Shown here one piece after another: positions 7,725 to 19,864 of a stretch of 64,000 bases of DNA. This stretch comes from Nocardia sp. CY41. Lineage in GTDB: Bacteria > Actinomycetota > Actinomycetes > Mycobacteriales > Mycobacteriaceae. Where the stretch lies: the NCBI RefSeq assembly GCF_009829325.1, contig NZ_VUOS01000002.1, positions 124,001-188,000 of the forward strand, read 5' to 3'. Every line of letters starts with the position of its first letter. Position 1 is the first letter of the stretch. Both the position numbers and the translations under genes were made by a program. The notes beneath the pieces were generated by a model. That model searched no databases. It was not told the DNA's origin and was given only the letters and a program-made list of their open reading frames with translations.

Positions 7725-8954
7725 ATGAAGTCGGCTTTTTCGGGTCCGGTCAACGGTGCTGCGCCCCAGACGGTCTACCTCGATCACGCGGCCACCACAC
7801 CGATGCTGCCCGCGGCCATCGAGGCGATGACGGCTGCCCTGCGCACCACGGGCAACGCGTCGTCCCTGCACGGATCGGGGCGCGCCGCCCGGCGGCGACT
7901 GGAGGAAGCGCGCGAGTCGATCGCCGCCGACCTCGGCGCCCGGCCCTCGGAGGTCGTCTTCACCTCCGGCGGCACCGAGAGCGACAACCTGGCGGTCAAG
8001 GGCATCTTCTGGGCGCGCCGCGACGCCGATCCGCGCCGGAACCGGATCATCGCCAGTTCGATCGAGCATCACGCCGTGATCGACGCGGTGGAGTGGCTGG
8101 AGCGGCACGAGGGCGCGCAGGTCACCTGGCTGCCGGTGGACGCAGAGGGCGTGGTCTCCGCCGGCGTGCTGCGCGCCGCGCTGGCCGACCGGCCCGACGA
8201 TGTCGCGCTGGTCACCGTGATGTGGGCGAACAACGAGGTGGGCGCCATCCAGCCGATCGCCGAATTGGCGGCCGTGGCAGCCGAATTCGGTGTTCCCATG
8301 CACAGCGATGCGGTCCAGGCGGCGGCGCAGCTCCCCATTCACTTCGGCGCGAGCGGGTTGTCCGCGGCCAGTTTCGCCGGGCACAAGGTCGGCGGCCCGC
8401 ACGGTGTCGGAGTGCTGCTGCTCGGCAGGCAGGTGCCGTGCGTGCCGCTGCTGCACGGCGGCGGCCACGAGCGCGACCTGCGGTCCGGCACCTCCGACAC
8501 GGCGGCCGCCCTCGGCCTGGCCGCGGCGCTGCGCCAGACGGCGAACGAACTTCCCGACCGGACCGTCGACCTGGTCGCGTTGCGCGAGGCGTTGATCGCC
8601 GGGATCCGCGCGGTGGCGCCCGACGCGGTGCTCAACGGCCCGCTCGGCGAGCGGCGTCTGCCCGGCAACGTGCACGTCACCTTCCCCGGGTGCGAGGGGG
8701 ATTCGCTGCTGATGCTGCTGGACGCGGCGGGGATCGAATGCTCGACGGGTTCGGCGTGCACCGCGGGCGTAGCGACGCCCAGTCACGTATTGATCGCCAT
8801 GGGCGTGGAGCCGCGGCAGGCGCGCGGATCGCTGCGCTTCTCGTTGGGCCACACCTCGACGCGGGCCGACGTGGACGCGCTGCTGGAAGTATTGCCCCAG
8901 GTGGTGGAGCGGGCCAAGGCCGCGGGCCTGGCCGGTGCGAGAGGAGGTGTCTGA
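7725..8954 (+). CDS. Cysteine desulfurase (NifS/IscS family)
   Basis: 409 aa. PLP enzyme that takes sulfur from cysteine as a persulfide. YLDHAATTP near residue 18, PLP-binding His115-His116, Schiff-base Lys221 in FAGHK, and the sulfur-carrying Cys345 in [16 protein letters not shown] hexamer lies nine bases before the ATG, consistent with a nearly leaderless transcript. The stop shares a base with the mnmA start (TGATG), so it almost certainly feeds sulfur to MnmA; supply to Fe-S or other thiolation is possible. Corresponds in position to Rv3025c (iscS) of M. tuberculosis. Confidence 0.93.
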   Translation: MKSAFSGPVNGAAPQTVYLDHAATTPMLPAAIEAMTAALRTTGNASSLHGSGRAARRRLEEARESIAADLGARPSEVVFTSGGTESDNLAVKGIFWARRDADPRRNRIIASSIEHHAVIDAVEWLERHEGAQVTWLPVDAEGVVSAGVLRAALADRPDDVALVTVMWANNEVGAIQPIAELAAVAAEFGVPMHSDAVQAAAQLPIHFGASGLSAASFAGHKVGGPHGVGVLLLGRQVPCVPLLHGGGHERDLRSGTSDTAAALGLAAALRQTANELPDRTVDLVALREALIAGIRAVAPDAVLNGPLGERRLPGNVHVTFPGCEGDSLLMLLDAAGIECSTGSACTAGVATPSHVLIAMGVEPRQARGSLRFSLGHTSTRADVDALLEVLPQVVERAKAAGLAGARGGV

Positions 8955-10069
8955 TGCGGGTACTCGCCGCGATGAGCGGTGGTGTGGATTCGGCCGTGGC
9001 GGCGGCGCGTGCCGTCGACGCCGGTCACGAGGTGGTCGGCGTGCATCTGGCGCTGTCGGCGACACCGGGCACGCTGCGCACCGGGTCGCGCGGCTGCTGC
9101 TCGAAGGAGGACGCCGGTGACGCCCGGCGCGCCGCCGACGTGCTCGGCATTCCCTTCTATGTCTGGGATTTCGCCGACCGCTTCAAGGAAGACGTCATCG
9201 ACGACTTCGTCGCCGCCTACGCGGCGGGCGAGACGCCGAATCCGTGCCTGCGCTGCAACGAGAAGATCAAGTTCTCCGCGCTGGCCGACCGCGCGGTGGC
9301 GCTCGGCTTCGACGCCGTGGTCACCGGACACTACGCGCGGCTCGAGGACGGCGTGCTGCGCCGCGCCGTCGACGCCGACAAGGACCAGTCCTACGTGCTG
9401 GCGGTGCTGACCGCGCAGCAGCTTTCGCGCGCGATGTTCCCGGTGGGCGACACCCCCAAGCCGCAGATCCGCGCCGAGGCGGCCGAGCGCGGCCTCGCAG
9501 TCGCGACCAAGCCGGACAGCCACGACATCTGCTTCATCCCCTCCGGCGACACTCGCGCCTTCCTCGGCGCGAAGATCGGTATCCGGCCCGGCGCGGTCGT
9601 CGACGCCGACGGTCAGGTGCTCGCGCGGCACGAGGGCGTGCACGGGTTCACCATCGGTCAGCGCAAGGGATTGGGGTTGCCGGGTCCCGCCGCCGACGGC
9701 AAGCCGCGATACGTCACCGGGATCGACCCCGATTCCGGCACGGTCCACGTCGGTTCGGCCGATGACCTGCGGGTCTGGACGGTCGAGGCGGAGCGCGCGA
9801 TCTGGACGTCGGGGTCCGCGCCGAGCGGACCGATCGAGTGCGTGGCGCAGGTGCGCGCGCACGGCGGCACCGCGCCCGCGGTGGCCGAGGCGGCGGGCGA
9901 CGGACTGGTCGTGCGGCTGCGTGAGCCGCTGACCGGCGTGGCGCGCGGCCAGGCCGTGGTGCTCTACCGGCCGGATCCCGAAGGCGACGAGGTGATCGGC
10001 AGCGGGACCATCTCCGGGACCCTGCGCGAGCCCGTCGCGAGTGAAGCGGGGGCCGAGTCGGCGCGGTGA
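8954..10069 (+). CDS. mnmA: tRNA-specific 2-thiouridylase MnmA
   Basis: 371 aa. Makes s2U at wobble position 34 of tRNA(Lys, Glu, Gln) using persulfide sulfur and ATP. PP-loop SGGVDSA at residues 8-14, first catalytic Cys in [10 protein letters not shown], second in [12 protein letters not shown], and HYAR in GHYARL. The start ATG overlaps the desulfurase stop by one base and is preceded by GAGGAGG, so the long open frame upstream is not used. Coupled with its sulfur donor. Confidence 0.95.
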   Translation: MRVLAAMSGGVDSAVAAARAVDAGHEVVGVHLALSATPGTLRTGSRGCCSKEDAGDARRAADVLGIPFYVWDFADRFKEDVIDDFVAAYAAGETPNPCLRCNEKIKFSALADRAVALGFDAVVTGHYARLEDGVLRRAVDADKDQSYVLAVLTAQQLSRAMFPVGDTPKPQIRAEAAERGLAVATKPDSHDICFIPSGDTRAFLGAKIGIRPGAVVDADGQVLARHEGVHGFTIGQRKGLGLPGPAADGKPRYVTGIDPDSGTVHVGSADDLRVWTVEAERAIWTSGSAPSGPIECVAQVRAHGGTAPAVAEAAGDGLVVRLREPLTGVARGQAVVLYRPDPEGDEVIGSGTISGTLREPVASEAGAESAR

Positions 10070-10208
10070 TCCGGCGCGCGGCGCGGCCATCCAGGTGCCG
10101 TCCTACTCCTCGCACCCCGGTGCGGCGTGCGGACCGAAAGACCTTGTGTAGCCGTCGAGGACGACGGATCCGTAATGGCGGAATCGAACGGACGGAGGTA
10201 CGGCAGCG

Positions 10209-11294
10209 GTGTACGAGACCGGCGCGGACGACGCGGCTCGAGAGGGTGGGACGGACACGGTGACCGAGGCGGTGCGCGTGCCGGGAGGGATCGCCACCGG
10301 CGTCGGCTCCTGGCCGGGCACCGACCCGCGCGAGGCCGCCGCGACCATCGTCGGTGAACTCGGCGAGCTGCCGCACCTGGTGGAATTGCCCGCTCGCGGT
10401 GCGGGCGCGGACCTGATCGGCCGGGCTTCCGCGCTGCTGGTCGACCTGCGCTTCGACACCACACCCAGGGGCTACCGGCTCGCGCCCCGTCCGGGCGCGG
10501 TCTCGCGCCGGGCGCACGACCTGCTGCGATCCGATCTGGACGCGCTCGAGGAAGCGTGGGAGAACGCCGGTCTATCCGGTCGCAACCGTCCGGTGAAGGT
10601 GCAGTCGGCGGGCCCGCTGACGTTGGCCGCGCAGGTCGAGCTGCCCGGGGGCCATCGGGTGCTCACCGATCCCGGCGCGGTGCGCGACCTCGCGGAATCC
10701 CTGGCCGAGGGGCTGGCGCAGCACGTGGCGGAGGTGCGTAAGCGGCTCGGCGCGCAGGTCGTCCTGCAGTTGGACGAACCGTCGCTGTCCGCGGTGCTGG
10801 ACGGTTCACTGCGCGGGGTGAGCGTGCTGAACACCGTGCGCGCCCTCCCCGAGCCGGAAGCGCTGGCCGTACTGGACACGGTGCTCGCCGCCCAGTCCGC
10901 GCCGGTGCTGGTGCACAGCTGCGCCGAGCCGCCCGCGCTCGGCCTGCTGCGCCGCAGCGTCGCCGATGCGATCGGATTCGACCTGAGCAGGATCGGCACC
11001 AGGCAGCTCGACGAGGTCGGCGAGACCCTGGAAGCGGGCAAGCAGCTGGTGCTCGGTGTTGTCCCGACCGAGCCGCCCGCGACGCCTGTGACCTGGCGCG
11101 ACATCGCCGAGCCCGGCGTCCGGCTGATCGACCGGCTCGGCTTCGGCCGCCGCACGCTGGCGCAACGGGTGGCGGTCAGCCCGGCATGTGGTCTGGCGGG
11201 CGTGCCGCTGGAGTGGAGCCGGCGTGCGCTGCGGCTGGCCGTGGACGTCGCGCGCGCGTATGCCGAAGAGCCGGAGGAGCTTTCGTTCTCCTGA
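10209..11294 (+). CDS. MetE-family barrel protein (Rv3015c-like)
   Basis: 361 aa from a GTG with GGAGG ten bases upstream; a second in-frame GTG at 10260 would shorten it by 17 residues. Begins GGIATGVGSWPGTDPREA, typical of actinobacterial MetE-like proteins between trmU and ligA. Zinc-ligand candidates are the His and Cys in VLVHSCAEP and the Cys in VSPACGLAG; LQLDEPS is the barrel strand carrying the catalytic acid. Annotated in relatives as a B12-independent methionine synthase, but it lacks the N-terminal half of full MetE, so activity is uncertain. Confidence 0.8.
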   Translation: MYETGADDAAREGGTDTVTEAVRVPGGIATGVGSWPGTDPREAAATIVGELGELPHLVELPARGAGADLIGRASALLVDLRFDTTPRGYRLAPRPGAVSRRAHDLLRSDLDALEEAWENAGLSGRNRPVKVQSAGPLTLAAQVELPGGHRVLTDPGAVRDLAESLAEGLAQHVAEVRKRLGAQVVLQLDEPSLSAVLDGSLRGVSVLNTVRALPEPEALAVLDTVLAAQSAPVLVHSCAEPPALGLLRRSVADAIGFDLSRIGTRQLDEVGETLEAGKQLVLGVVPTEPPATPVTWRDIAEPGVRLIDRLGFGRRTLAQRVAVSPACGLAGVPLEWSRRALRLAVDVARAYAEEPEELSFS

Positions 11295-11350
11295 CACGCG
11301 ATGCGGCGTTCAGGGCGGCGCAGGGCTTTCAGATCGCGGGCGCCGGCACC

Positions 11351-13751
<2,401 letters not shown>

Positions 13752-13818
13752 GCGGCCTTGACCTGAAGATGCGTTGAGGTATGAGGATCGTCTGGTAGGC
13801 GACTACCAGGAGGTCATC

Positions 13819-14514
13819 ATGTCTGGTCCTACCGCACTGATCACCGGAGCGTCGGCCGGATTGGGCGCGGCGCTCGCGCGGGCGCTGATCGAACAGGGGT
13901 GGCGGGTACTGGGGACCGCGCGTCGCGCCGACCGGTTGACGCGCGTGGCCGCCGCATCGGGCTCCGCGTTCGTCCCGGTCCCGGGTGACGTCACCGATCC
14001 GGGGGATCGTGCGCGGCTTGCGGAGGTCGCGCGCGAGGCGGGCGAACTCGATCTCGTGGTGAACAACGCCAGCCGCCTCGGGCCGAGTCCGCTGCCTCGC
14101 CTCGCCGACTATCCGCTGGACGAATTGGAGCGCGTACTGCGCACCAATGTCGTAGCGCCACTGGCGGTTGTGCAGTTCACGCTGCCGCTGCTGCGCTCCG
14201 GCGGCGTCGTGGTGAACATCAGTTCCGACGCCGCGTCGGAGCCGTATGCCGAATGGGGCGGATACGGATCGTCCAAAGCGGCGCTCGACCAGCTCACGGC
14301 GATCCTCGCCGCGGAGCATCCGGACCTGTCGATCTACGCTTTCGATCCCGGCGACATGCGCACCGAGATGCACCAGGCGGCGTTTCCCGGCGCCGACATC
14401 TCCGATCGGCCCGCGCCGGAGACGGTGGTGCCCGCGCTGCTGCGGCTACTCGCCGAGAAACCCAGGAGCGGGCGTTACGCCGCAGCGGATTTCGTCGCCG
14501 GGCGGGCGTCGTGA
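13819..14514 (+). CDS. Short-chain dehydrogenase/reductase
   Basis: 231 aa. ATG with AGGAGG seven bases upstream, so the longer frame from 13774 is not needed. Cofactor motif TGASAGLG at residues ~8-15, NNAS at ~78, catalytic Ser in NISSDAAS and YGSSK (Tyr and Lys) near 155. Probably NADP(H)-using given the RR after the second strand (GTARRADRL). The stop overlaps the GTG of the QueA-like gene (GTGA), so the two are one unit. Substrate unknown. Confidence 0.88.
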   Translation: MSGPTALITGASAGLGAALARALIEQGWRVLGTARRADRLTRVAAASGSAFVPVPGDVTDPGDRARLAEVAREAGELDLVVNNASRLGPSPLPRLADYPLDELERVLRTNVVAPLAVVQFTLPLLRSGGVVVNISSDAASEPYAEWGGYGSSKAALDQLTAILAAEHPDLSIYAFDPGDMRTEMHQAAFPGADISDRPAPETVVPALLRLLAEKPRSGRYAAADFVAGRAS

Positions 14515-15557
14515 CGGTGCGCACCACCCTGCCGTTCTTCGACCTGTCCCCGGAACGAGATGCCGCCGCCCCACCCGAGGCACGGGGCATCGCGCGCGAC
14601 GACGTCCGCCTGCTGGTCGCCGATCCGGACCTGACCCACTCCTTGTTCCGCGAGTTGCCGGACCGGCTGCGCCCCGGTGATCTCCTGGTGGTGAACAACT
14701 CGGCGACCATGTCGTCTGCGGTCGACGCCACGCTGCACGGCGAGCCGGTCGTGCTGCACTTCTCGACTCGGCTGGACGACGGTCGCTGGGTGGTGGAAGT
14801 CCGGACGGCGCAGCGCACGCCCTATCCGACCGAGCGGCTATGGTCCGGAACCGTGCTGGGATTGCCGGATGCCGTGGCGACTCTGCACGCGCCCTGGCTC
14901 CCCGGCGGTCGGCGCCTGTGGAGCGCCGACGTGACCACCGAGGTGCCTCGATTGCTGGCCGCGCACGGCCGCCCGATCACGTATTCCTATGTGCCGCAGC
15001 GATGGTCGTCCTCGTATTACACAACCGTCTTCGGCCGGATACCGGGCAGTGCGGAGATGCCGAGCGCGGCACGGCCCTTCACCGAGCGGCTGGTGCTGGA
15101 TCTGATCGCCGCGGGCGTCGCTCTCGCGCCGATCACACTGCACACCGGCGTCTCCTCATCCGAGGCAGGGGAGCCGCCGAGCCCGGAGCGATTCGTCGTC
15201 CCGGCCTCGACGGCGCGGCTGGTGAACGCGACGAAAGCCGCGGGCGGACGCGTCGTCGCGGTCGGCACGACGGTGACGCGGGCGCTGGAGACCGCCGCCG
15301 ATCCCTCCGGCCTGGCCCACGCCGCGCACGGGTGGACCGACCTGGTGCTCGGAGCGGAACGACCGGCTCGCGTGGTGGACGGCCTGATCACAGGTTGGCA
15401 CGCTCCCGGCGCGTCCCACCTGGATCTTCTGGTCGCGGTGGCGGGGGAGCAGACCGTCGCCGCCGCCTATGCCGCTGCCGTGGACACCGGCTATCTGTGG
15501 CACGAGTTCGGTGACAGCGCCCTGCTGTTCGGCGGCAGCCCGCTCAGCTCACCGTGA
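14511..15557 (+). CDS. QueA-like S-adenosylmethionine:tRNA ribosyltransferase-isomerase family protein
   Basis: 348 aa, usual QueA length. QueA transfers and rearranges the ribosyl group of AdoMet onto preQ1 in tRNA during queuosine synthesis. QueA hallmarks: LRPGDLLVVNNSATM, TYSYVPQRW, LHTGVSSSEAGEPPSPERF and VVAVGTTVTRALE. It diverges from textbook QueA in the N-terminal signature and in LHTGVSS, where typical enzymes read LHVGAGTF, so it may act on another substrate. GTG start coupled to the SDR; no other queuosine gene is in the window. Its end overlaps the convergent secreted-protein gene by 14 bp. Confidence 0.78.
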   Translation: MTVRTTLPFFDLSPERDAAAPPEARGIARDDVRLLVADPDLTHSLFRELPDRLRPGDLLVVNNSATMSSAVDATLHGEPVVLHFSTRLDDGRWVVEVRTAQRTPYPTERLWSGTVLGLPDAVATLHAPWLPGGRRLWSADVTTEVPRLLAAHGRPITYSYVPQRWSSSYYTTVFGRIPGSAEMPSAARPFTERLVLDLIAAGVALAPITLHTGVSSSEAGEPPSPERFVVPASTARLVNATKAAGGRVVAVGTTVTRALETAADPSGLAHAAHGWTDLVLGAERPARVVDGLITGWHAPGASHLDLLVAVAGEQTVAAAYAAAVDTGYLWHEFGDSALLFGGSPLSSP

Positions 15558-15903
15558 CCGTGGCGCCCAGCTGCCCGGCGATGTCGAATCGGCCGCAGCG
15601 GCCGTCGCTCAGGTCGAGCTTCTGGGTGATGATCTTGCCGCGGCGATTCTTGAACGTCGCTTCGGCGGTCACATCGGCGGTCGACGTGGAGCACACCTTC
15701 GACACCACGCCGGGCGGGTCGTAGCTGACCGTTCCCCCACCCTGGCAGGTGTTCGTGCTGTTGGCCAGAAACACGCGCGCGGAGCCCTCCGGGCACGGCG
15801 CGTCCGCCACCGCTTCCGGCGCCACGACCAGCGAGCCAAGCGCGAGCGCGGCGACGACGGAGCTTCGAACCACCAGACGACGAACCGTCGATCCCATCAT
15901 CAA
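15544..15903 (-). CDS. Small secreted protein with four cysteines
   Basis: 119 aa. Signal peptide over residues 1-34 (RRLVVRSSVVAALALGSLVV, cleavage near AVADA). The mature ~85 residues have four Cys (DAPCPEG, NTCQGG, KVCSTS, GRCGRF) that could form two disulfides and a beta-rich pattern. No family recognised; similar small exported proteins are common in Nocardia. Convergent with the QueA-like gene with a 14-bp overlap and no visible terminator between them. Confidence 0.65.
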   Translation of the reverse strand: MMMGSTVRRLVVRSSVVAALALGSLVVAPEAVADAPCPEGSARVFLANSTNTCQGGGTVSYDPPGVVSKVCSTSTADVTAEATFKNRRGKIITQKLDLSDGRCGRFDIAGQLGATVTVS

Positions 15904-16007
15904 CCCTCATCCCATCGAACAACTTCGGCAGTACGCCACGGCGAAACCGCAGCGTGCAGGCATGCTAACCCGCTATCGCACGTACTGTCCTGGTGACGGT
16001 CGTCGGG

Positions 16008-16556
16008 CTACTCGGGGAACAGCAGGTCGTCCACGGGGATGGTGACTCCCGCATAGTGGACGGGAATCTCATCGCCGGGCCGGTACTCCTTGCGGGTCCG
16101 GTACCCGGTACGCGTCGGTTCGGTGTGCTCGTAGACGACCGTTCTCGTGACGACCCAGTACCTCGAATACCCCGCACGGCCATACAGTTTCGCCTTGACG
16201 CCGAGGTCTTGCATAACCGTCTCGTCGGAGATTTCGATGACCAGTAGCACGTCGGAGGGGTCCCAGACCGCGATCTTCGGGCCGAGCGAATCGACCTGAT
16301 CCGCGTCTGCGCGCAGTACCCAGCAATCAGGGTCGGGCAGGGATTGGGCAGTGGGTAGCGTCTCGCTGGTCACCTCGACGCCCTTGGTCGGAAGTTGCCG
16401 TGCGATACGGAACACCGCTCGGCCGTGCCACGACCCGATTACCACCGGCCATACCTCCCCCTCGACGAGTTCGACGCGATGGTCGAACGCGCCCGCCTCC
16501 CACGCGCGCAGGAACTCGCTGCGCGTCCAGCGGTAGGAGATGGAATCCCCGGTCAT
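16008..16556 (-). CDS. Uma2-family (PD-(D/E)XK-like) putative endonuclease
   Basis: 182 aa from the ATG at 16556. A TACGTT hexamer six bases upstream (16563-16568) suggests a leaderless mRNA and argues against the start at 16592. Family features: RVELVEGEVW, the acidic PDPDCWVLRAD strand, VLLVIEISDET and KAKLYGRAGYSRYWVV, giving Asp, Glu and Lys in PD-(D/E)XK order. Uma2 proteins are abundant in cyanobacteria and actinobacteria, and their biological role is largely unknown. Divergent from an AAA ATPase gene 225 bp away. Confidence 0.8.
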   Translation of the reverse strand: MTGDSISYRWTRSEFLRAWEAGAFDHRVELVEGEVWPVVIGSWHGRAVFRIARQLPTKGVEVTSETLPTAQSLPDPDCWVLRADADQVDSLGPKIAVWDPSDVLLVIEISDETVMQDLGVKAKLYGRAGYSRYWVVTRTVVYEHTEPTRTGYRTRKEYRPGDEIPVHYAGVTIPVDDLLFPE

Positions 16557-16781
16557 GCGCTCAACGTACCGTGCCTTCGACTGTCCATCCATCGGTCACA
16601 GACCTGTTCGACCAGGTAGCGGTCGTGATCAGGGCCCGGAGGCGGAGATATCCGATGGCGCGGCGATCCGATGCGTGAGCTCGGTGCGCATGTACCCGGA
16701 TCGAGGCGAGCGCCCGGCGCGGATCGCGGACGCCACCGGGCTGATGTCGCCTCAGCGCGGCGCGGACGGAAGTATGGCGGC

Positions 16782-18026
16782 ATGCTGCGCAGTTTTCAGG
16801 TGACCAATCACAGATCGCTGGCCGACGAGCAGGAGTTGCGGCTCACCAAGGGGAGCGGTCCGGTGGCCGTGCCGGTGACCGCCGTGCACGGCGGCGCCGC
16901 GGCGGGCAAGACGAACCTGATCGATGCGCTCGGGCAGATGCGTGACGCGGTATTGCATTCGGTGACCGGGTGGGATCCGTACGCGGGTCCGGTGCGTGCG
17001 CCGCACCTCGGATTTCCGGAGCGGCCTTCGGAATTCGTGGCGGCGTTCGTCGCCGAGGGCGTGCCCTACACCTACGGCTTCCGCCTGGACAACGCCGACG
17101 TGACGGCGGAATGGCTGCACACCCACCCGCGCTCGCGCAAGCGAATCGTGTTCGAGCGCAGCGGGGAACAGATCAAGATCGGCCCGATGTTCGAGGCGGC
17201 CCGTTACGGGATCACCGCGCTGGCTCCGCTGGTGCGCCCGAACGCACTGCTGCTCAGCCTCGCCGGGCAGATGTACTCCGAGGCGCTCGTGCCCGCCTAC
17301 CGCTGGTTCGAGTCCATGCTCGAAGTGCAGCGGGGACCCGCCGAACCCGACGCCATCGCCCACCGGCTGGGCAGCCACATCTCTCGCTCGGCGGACAACG
17401 CGGCGCGGCTGCTGATGCTGCTGCGCACGGCCGAGCTGGGCATCACCGACCTGCTCGTCGCCGAGCACGACCCGATGTACGCCGACTACCTGCGTGAGCT
17501 GGACGCCGATATCGCCGGCCTCGGCAAGCGGATCGACCTGTGCGCCACATCGCCCGGCTATGCCGACGAGGTTCTGCGCGAGACCGGCCTGACCCCCGTG
17601 CTGCTCGAGCGCGAGCTGACCAACCTGCAGGCCGCGCGCGACGCCCTGTACGCGCGGATGGTGGCCCGGCGCGGCGTCGGCCTGAACCTGGTGCACGACG
17701 GCATCGACGCTCCGTTCGAGATCGGCGACGAATCCTCCGCCACGCTGTCGTTGCTGCGGGTGCTGCCCGCCATGCTCGACGCGCTGGACGCGGGCCGGGT
17801 GCTCGCCGTCGACGACATCGGCGCGTGCCTGCCCGCCGAGGAGACCGATCGGCTGATCCAGCTCTTCCAGAATCCGGAGACCAATGTCCGGGGCGCCCAA
17901 TTGATCTTCACGACGAACAACCGGCTGCTGATCGATCGGGGCAACGGGCGTTCGCAACGCACCCGTACGTCGGTCTGGCACATCCGGCGCACCGCGCAGG
18001 GCACCAGCGAGCTCGCGCCGGTGTGA
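16782..18026 (+). CDS. AAA_15/AAA_21-type SMC-like ATPase
   Basis: 414 aa. The N-terminus MLRSFQVTNHRSLADEQEL is the typical first strand of OLD/RecF-like ATPases. Walker A GGAAAGKT at 37-44, signature-like ESSATLSLL near 320, Walker B LAVDDIGACL at 341-350 and the TTNNRLL sensor after it. Between them is an insert of helices (~150-300) in place of the usual coiled coil. No TOPRIM or nuclease domain follows, so any effector must be another protein. The start was chosen where homology begins; the frame is open upstream to 16671. Divergent from a Uma2 nuclease. Family members often serve in phage defence, but many are uncharacterised. Confidence 0.8.
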   Translation: MLRSFQVTNHRSLADEQELRLTKGSGPVAVPVTAVHGGAAAGKTNLIDALGQMRDAVLHSVTGWDPYAGPVRAPHLGFPERPSEFVAAFVAEGVPYTYGFRLDNADVTAEWLHTHPRSRKRIVFERSGEQIKIGPMFEAARYGITALAPLVRPNALLLSLAGQMYSEALVPAYRWFESMLEVQRGPAEPDAIAHRLGSHISRSADNAARLLMLLRTAELGITDLLVAEHDPMYADYLRELDADIAGLGKRIDLCATSPGYADEVLRETGLTPVLLERELTNLQAARDALYARMVARRGVGLNLVHDGIDAPFEIGDESSATLSLLRVLPAMLDALDAGRVLAVDDIGACLPAEETDRLIQLFQNPETNVRGAQLIFTTNNRLLIDRGNGRSQRTRTSVWHIRRTAQGTSELAPV

Positions 18027-18046
18027 CGCGCACCTAGCATGGGGAC

Positions 18047-18370
18047 ATGCTGGAGTTCGTCGCGCTGGTAACCCTGACCGCGGTGCTGGTGTCGCTGATC
18101 GTGTTCGCCATCCGGGGCAGGCGGGGCTACGCGCCGGCGAGTCCGGAGGAGGGGACGCTGTACGTCACCGGCGTGAGCCCGCGCCCCGACGCTCCTGGAG
18201 AGCAGTACGTGACCATCACCGGAAACCTGAGCGGTCCCTCGGTCTCGGGCAAGGTCGTGTACGGCCGCTTCGTCTGGGACACCAGTTCCTGGCCGCAGAC
18301 CGGTGATCTGCTCACCGTCGTCTATCCGGCGGGCAAGCCGGACCGCTGGCAGATCTCCCGTCCCGCCTGA
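18047..18370 (+). CDS. Small membrane-anchored protein, unknown function
   Basis: 107 aa. One N-terminal membrane helix (FVALVTLTAVLVSLIVFAI) followed by basic RGRRG and a ~75-residue beta-rich domain with TLYVTGVSP and VTITGNLSG. A TAGCAT hexamer six bases before the ATG suggests leaderless expression, separate from the ATPase gene 20 bp upstream. Family not recognised. Confidence 0.7.
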   Translation: MLEFVALVTLTAVLVSLIVFAIRGRRGYAPASPEEGTLYVTGVSPRPDAPGEQYVTITGNLSGPSVSGKVVYGRFVWDTSSWPQTGDLLTVVYPAGKPDRWQISRPA

Positions 18371-18480
18371 CCGGTCGTCCGCAGCACGACTCCGCGGGAA
18401 TGCGGCGGCCGCGGTGTGCTATTCCGCAGGAGCGCGGACGTGCCGTAGCCCACGTTATGCCCGATGGCATCATGCCGGGT

Positions 18481-19005
18481 ATGGATGTGCGGGACGCGGG
18501 TGTCGTCGTTCGGGCGGCGCGGCCGGATGAGTACGCCGCGGTCGGTGAGCTGACCGTGGAGGTCTACGTCGGCGAGGGTTACGTGGAGGCGGGCAGTTGG
18601 TACGCGGGCGAGCTGGCCGACACCGCCCGCCGCGCCGCCGCGGCCGGGATCTTGGTCGCCACGCACGCGGACCGGATCGTCGGCTCACTCACGGTCGCGC
18701 CGGCAGGGAATCCGTACGCGGAGATCGCGCTGCCGGGTGAACTGGAGTTCCGCATGCTCGCCGTCGCGAAGACCGCACGCGGTCTCGGCGCGGGAACGGC
18801 GTTGGTGCGTGCCGTGATCGAGCGCGCCCGCGCGGAAGGGTGCGCTGCGGTCGCACTCACCACCATGCCCGCGATGGTCGACGCCCGCCGGATCTACGAC
18901 CGCTTCGGCTTCCGTCCTGTGCCGAGCCGCAACTGGCGGACCAGCGCCGGGGAGTTGCTGCACGTGCTCCGGCTACCGCTCGACCCTGCGGCCGAGCCGG
19001 TCTAG
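18481..19005 (+). CDS. GNAT-family N-acetyltransferase
   Basis: 174 aa from this ATG; in-frame ATGs at 18472 and 18457 are alternatives and no ribosome site decides. Acetyl-CoA site in FRMLAVAKTARGLGAGTALV (RGLGAG loop), then the helix VIERARAEGC and the C-terminal YDRFGFRPVP typical of GNATs. Substrate unknown. Convergent with the ACT protein gene. Confidence 0.88.
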   Translation: MDVRDAGVVVRAARPDEYAAVGELTVEVYVGEGYVEAGSWYAGELADTARRAAAAGILVATHADRIVGSLTVAPAGNPYAEIALPGELEFRMLAVAKTARGLGAGTALVRAVIERARAEGCAAVALTTMPAMVDARRIYDRFGFRPVPSRNWRTSAGELLHVLRLPLDPAAEPV

Positions 19006-19213
19006 GTTTCCTTCGCAGACGCGCTGCCTGCCCGGAACCGCTCGGATGTGCCGGGCGACGAGCGCATGAGTCGAGCCCGCGACCTTGCGGGCTGGATATC
19101 CTCCCGGCCTCGATCGGGGTGGCGTCACCGTGCCGGGACCGTGAGGGGGATACAACACGGGAAATCGCAGAGACGAATGCCCGACGGCGCGAAAGAACCA
19201 GGCAGCCTGCGGA

Positions 19214-19864
19214 TCAGCCGAGGACGGTAGCGACGATCCCCGCGAGGTAACCCAGCCGGGCCACCTCGGAGGGCCGGAAGTCGGGTCCGCCGGGCCTGCC
19301 GAGCAGCAGCACCTTGCCGGTGTTGCCCAGCGGAGCGGCGGCCAGCTTGGTGTCCATGTCCCGCCAGATCTCCGGCACCCAATCCCCTTCGGGATCGAGC
19401 ACGCTGGGCTTCTCCAGCGGCATCCACGGCGCCGAACCCGCCTGCGTCTGCGGCGCGCTCGGGCTGCCGACCACGCGGTAGGCCCCGTGCGGCCCGATGT
19501 CGATGATCGTGCTCCAGCCGACCCGAAGCACCCGCGGCACGCCGTCCACCAGCACCTGCATCCGGTCGTCGCGGGCGCCGGCCACCTGGTCGATGAGCTC
19601 GAGCTCGCGGTGGGTGTCGAGCACGCCGGAGTACGGGCGGATCGAGTCCACGTGCACGTCGCCGATCGATTCCGCCGCGGTGATGAGGGTGTCGGGGAGC
19701 GCGCCGGATGGCACCTCGACGACCAGATCGTCGACGGCGTAGCCTGCGCCGCGCTCGACGACATCCAGGGAGAGGATGTCGGCGCCGACGGAGCCGAGTG
19801 CGAGGGCGAGAGCGCCGAGGCTTCCCGGTCGATCCGGAAGTTGCACGCGGAGCAGATACGACAC
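19214..19864 (-). CDS. ACT-domain protein (Rv3013-like)
   Basis: 216 aa. GTG start with AAAGGAAA upstream, so the longer frame from 19921 is rejected. Begins SYLLRVQLPDRPGSLGALA, an ACT fold at residues ~2-70, then a second region with MQVLVDGVPRVLRVGWSTIIDIGPHG. In M. tuberculosis the homologue sits between ligA and gatC in the same opposed orientation. ACT domains bind amino acids; here the ligand and partner are unknown. Confidence 0.82.
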   Translation of the reverse strand: MSYLLRVQLPDRPGSLGALALALGSVGADILSLDVVERGAGYAVDDLVVEVPSGALPDTLITAAESIGDVHVDSIRPYSGVLDTHRELELIDQVAGARDDRMQVLVDGVPRVLRVGWSTIIDIGPHGAYRVVGSPSAPQTQAGSAPWMPLEKPSVLDPEGDWVPEIWRDMDTKLAAAPLGNTGKVLLLGRPGGPDFRPSEVARLGYLAGIVATVLG

